NCBI GenBank assembly: GCA_025331445.1
Contig: JAIWNE010000046.1
Span: forward strand, 1 to 64,000
Length of the DNA stretch: 64,000 nucleotides
Direction: 5' to 3'
Source of the DNA: Blakeslea trispora
Taxonomy: Eukaryota > Mucoromycota > Mucoromycetes > Mucorales > Choanephoraceae
Part shown: piece by piece, positions 59,753-64,000 of the stretch
Layout: the number at the start of each line of letters is the position of its first letter
Numbering within the stretch: position 1 is the first letter of the stretch
Made by a program: the position numbers and the translations under genes
The notes under the pieces: model-generated
The model's database searches: none
Told to the model about the DNA's origin: nothing
Seen by the model: only the letters and a program-made list of their open reading frames with translations

Positions 59753-62421
59753 TTACTTGGAACAAGACCAACTAGCCACCGTATAAGATCCTCCAGTATG
59801 ATGCAGCAAACATATAAGAGACCATTTCCCTGTCTCTGTAATAGTGACTGTGCCATCATAAGTTTGATCTTGTGGGCAGTACATGAGCTTAAACAGCTTT
59901 CCATTAGGGCCTTTGATGGCTAGCTTATGATGTGTTGCACGATAATCTGATCGATTAGCCTTGATGCAAAATTGGTATGTTTGTAATGGATAGAGTTGGT
60001 GACATTGAGGTTCTTGTATGTAAAACTCGTTTGGATCAACATAAAGCTGCACAAAATGGAACGCTTCTTCTTGTGGACGTTGATTCGAAACGCGCACACA
60101 AACAGCCAGAGGATAATGTGTCTTGTTTACAATCTCTTGATGCTGTTGTTGATGATGATGGTGTCCAATTGAGTTGATCGAGATAGCTTTGGGCCCAGCA
60201 TAGATTTTGATCCAGCCTGAAGTTTGATAGGGAGGTAAGGTTGCCTTTATTTTACATACCCTATTATCTTGGTTGTCTGATAGACATTGGGCAAGTCCCC
60301 GTATAAGTGATCCATCTTCACCTTCAGTCTCTACATAGCAGCTGATGTGCTTTGATGGGAGCTTTAGTGACAGGTAAAAGAGACAGTTGTCCTTGGGTTG
60401 AATATGATACTCTAATAGTTGAATACGATGTAAGAAAAACGGAACTCGAACATAAGGGAAAGAGAAAAAGCCAGTAGGAGACACAGGTGTTTCTAGCAAT
60501 TGGTCCACTGACTTTTTAGGTAAATGTGTCAAGATCATATCAGCTGGCTTTGTCAAAAACCAATGCGACTCCACCTTATTATCGTTTTGTGGGTAAAAAG
60601 GTGATCCAAGCCAGCAATCAATCATTCGATACTCGCCATCAATGCTGACTGTTTATATAGATTTTTAGAATGACTATGCTCTATCATTGATCTTACCTTA
60701 AATTTGCAGTGTACACAATTTACCTGAGCACCATGCATGGTTGATAGGAAGTTTGCTTTTTGATGCTGAAGCAATTGTATCCTTTGGGGCTATTTTTTTT
60801 TTCTTTAAAGAATCAGTCTATCATCCTAATTTCTCTCTCTCTTTTTTTTTGATCTATTTCTTCAAGCTGTTTTAGCCTATTCCTTTACCCCCCTCTTCTT
60901 CTCCTTTCCCCTCCTCCCCCATTTTACCTAATAATAACCTTTTAAATACCCATAAACTACTTGTGCGTCATTAAATCCAGCTGCCAATACCATCTGTACA
61001 AATAAATGAGCCATTCCAAAAGCCGATTTGCAGCTTCTTTGCTGTAACACTTGCTCTGCCGATTCTCCCATATATTTAGATAACGATTGGGCAGCTACAG
61101 TCAACATCTTGGCCTCTTCTTCCAATATATACATGGCATCTAGTTTAATCTCGTCTACAGGTGGTGCATCAACATCATATTGCGTCATTTTACTGAATCG
61201 CTGTCTAAAATTGGAAGTTCTATGTGGTGTCATAGGTGGTTGTGATGCCATCATGTCTTTTTGCTTTTGAAGTAAGATCAAGTCATTTCTTTTTTGGTGG
61301 TATTCGGGGCGAATGTTTTGAGTGACCCAGATAAACAAGGCTCTTAGCTTAAAGAGATCTCGTTTATATGGTCTTGTGAGGAACTTTTGAGATAAAATAG
61401 CTGGGGTTAATAATGGTCCTCTCTGTTGAACTGTGGATGCATAACTGTCAATTTGAGCGAGTTCAGACTCATCCAATTGAATTGGTTCAGAGACCTCTTG
61501 TAGCTGACTAACAGTAAGGTATGTCATGTTTAGATACAGAAAGAAAGAAAAAAAATTACTCAAGATAGGTTTAAGAGGTTGTATCACTTACTTCAATACC
61601 TCAAAGGGAGAATCATCATAAGCAGAGTTGGGTGTTTGACATCTCTCCAAGCTAGAAAGGAAATCCTGATGATACTGTTCTTTAGAGCCCCTTTCCTCTA
61701 GCTGTGTTCGATGTGGTTGTAGTAAACCGCGGAGTTTTTTACTCAGGCCTCTCTTTAAAGGTTCAAGTGGCTCTGTTTGGCTTTCGGTCCGAGGATACCA
61801 GAAATTTGTGGTGCGTTTCGAGTTTGGAGTAGATAATGTACTGCTATTAGACAAAGTATCTTCTTTGCTGCTCGTTATAGACTGAGAATCATCACTCAAA
61901 ACTTGTTTGAGGTTTGTAATGTAACTGATATTATATGTAGCACTGCATGAATGGCGTCGAGATCTGATTGAATTATCAATGCTAACCGCCGGTGCCATTT
62001 TGCTGTACAACATGGATGGATCAGGCTCACGAGTATCAGTGATATCTTGAACGTATTGGCTGTCAACAGAAGGAGGTAGTTGTATCAATGCTTGTTCAAG
62101 AGCAATCATCTTTGACAAGTTTGGATTCACTGAGGGCGGTGAAGATGTAATTTGCTTAGTTGGTTTCTCTTGATAAAGAGTATATACAGGATTGCTTGCT
62201 ACTGGCTTTCGATGAATTCTTGGCTGAACAGGTGTACTACTTGGATGAAATGGGATTAATGGTGGGGACAGGTCTGTAGACCGAGAACATGATGTATTGC
62301 TACTTTGGCTATGGCGCATGAATATGCTCGATTGTCTGTTTATTGAATGATTATCTAAAGTCAGTCTGCTACGTTTTGGGTGGTCGAATGTGATGGGATT
62401 CTGAGTAAAAGTTCCGCTCAT
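59753..62421 (-). CDS. CYK3: Cyk3-like cytokinesis protein with transglutaminase-like domain
   Basis: Four exons on the minus strand (62421-61592, 61507-60939, 60789-60724, 60648-59753) give 786 residues. The N-terminal 275 residues are Ser/Thr/Pro-rich and probably disordered. A transglutaminase-like core follows: LFKLRALFIWVTQNI, SCKSAFGMAHLF, VVYGYLKAPKD, LPINHAWCSVSIDGEYRMIDCWLGSP. The papain-like triad appears present as C436, H484 and D499. A beta-rich C-terminal domain (QTYQFCIKANRS, WSLICLLHHTGGSYTVASW) follows. Cyk3 relatives promote septum formation in cytokinesis. Yeast Cyk3 has an N-terminal SH3 domain and lacks a full triad; here I see no SH3. The 150-nt intron 2 starts GGTTATT after K466 and was needed to keep the frame past an apparent stop. 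Confidence 0.85.
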
Positions 62422-63294
62422 TATATTAAAATCAAAATAAGGGAAAAGAAAGAAAGAGAGAAGCTCATACATCCAAAAAGCACTCTTTATTAGGCCAAAG
62501 TGACTTTTATGTTTTATTGTTAAATGTTTATAGTTTTCCTTTTTCTCCATGGTGTCACACACAACAAACAATAACAATATTAAGGATAATGAGCATTTTG
62601 CTAATCAAACCTCCGTTTCAATCAAGAAAAAAAAAATTCAACATCTAAAATTCATTCCGGTTGATTCTCTGACCTTTACTACGACTCAGTACTGTTGAGC
62701 TTAAAGAAAAAGACGAAAAAGTCCAGTCTTTTTCGCTTTATCGTCTTTTGTTTATGCAAATCAAGCCAAACTTGAATAAACTACACTTTTTCTTTTAATG
62801 CTAATGAATGATGATATTAGTCTAGAAGAGCAAAGAAACGGAACGCGTGAAAAAGCTTGATCTTATGAAATCCAAAGACTGAATGATTGTTGAATTAATG
62901 CAAAAAGAAAAGAATCAAATTTAATAATGACAATTGATATATGGCGAACAAAGCTTAACATTAAAGAAAACAATAGGAAACAGTTGATCAGAAAACTTTC
63001 GCCTAAAGTTGTATGGTTGAATTTGGCAAAAAATAATTAGAAATAATTTACGACAAAATCAAAATGTATGGTAGGATGATGACAAAGGGATGAAATACAG
63101 TTAGATGTGCTTCTGGGATCACTACAAGATGAATTAGATATACATATAGCATAGATATGAATACGCATGTATATATGATGTTGGGGACTATTGATGAACA
63201 TTGTCACTGGCGAAAAGCATGACAATAAAAAAAAAGGCTGAACAAAAAGAGTCTAGATATTACAATATTACAAGCTTTATTGTTATAGCAACGC
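62422..63294. other. Intergenic between Cyk3-like and calcineurin A genes
   Basis: About 870 bp. AT-rich, no gene recognised. Promoter of the Cyk3-like gene and 3' flank of calcineurin A. Confidence 0.45.

Positions 63295-64000
<706 letters not shown>

Noticed and set aside
60649..60960. Apparent split of the Cyk3-like protein into two or three genes
   Set aside because: A 66-nt exon (60789-60724) with the conserved NHAW bridges the parts in frame, so it is one gene.

Overview
The window looks like nuclear DNA of a filamentous early-diverging fungus, most likely a Mucorales-type Mucoromycota. The evidence is AT-rich intergenic DNA full of A/T homopolymers, protein-coding genes cut by many short GT-AG introns (mostly 48-90 nt, often with a CTAAT-like branch site), fungus-type cell-wall enzymes (Mnn1 and Ktr/Kre2 mannosyltransferases, a SUR7/PalI protein), and a NELF-B gene, which budding yeast lacks. 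I traced 27 genes and about 80 introns by joining reading frames across splice sites. I see no CRISPR array, rRNA, convincing tRNA, intact transposon or prophage.

Layout. 1-14.3 kb: 3' end of a DUSP-domain ubiquitin protease, NELFB, a secreted cysteine-containing protein, ribosomal protein eL20 with a 539-nt first intron, a Pho84-type phosphate:H+ symporter with a CACGTG box upstream, a long gene-free block, and a C2H2 transcription factor. 14.8-36.6 kb, nearly all minus strand: the large HEATR5/Laa1 HEAT-repeat protein, AMP deaminase, a GCK-III (MST3/Nak1-like) kinase, DDI1, an unrecognised 215-residue protein and a zinc metallopeptidase with a jacalin-like domain. 36.7-45 kb: an AT-hook protein divergent from the metallopeptidase, a tail-to-tail pair of Golgi mannosyltransferases (GT15/GT71), and a tail-to-tail pair of a zinc alcohol dehydrogenase and a branched-chain aminotransferase. 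46.6-64 kb: a small mitochondrial-type protein divergent from TOM20, calcipressin RCN1, a SUR7/PalI protein, fatty acid 2-hydroxylase, an ankyrin protein, a coiled-coil protein, TOM22, a Cyk3-like transglutaminase-fold protein, and the 3' end of calcineurin A.

Shared functions. TOM20 and TOM22 are two receptors of the same mitochondrial import complex and lie 11 kb apart. RCN1 and calcineurin A are regulator and target and lie 14 kb apart. The two mannosyltransferases act on the same glycans in the Golgi. HEATR5 (AP-1 trafficking), the GCK-III kinase (polarity/septation) and Cyk3 (cytokinesis) fit hyphal growth. These are ordinary nuclear genes, not an operon, so functional links between neighbours are inference. 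I did not find a clearly new biological system. The most unusual points are the fungal NELF-B, extreme micro-exons (3, 9, 9 and 16 nt), a GC-AG intron, a structured-looking ribosomal-protein intron, and a dense ACTCTT cluster.
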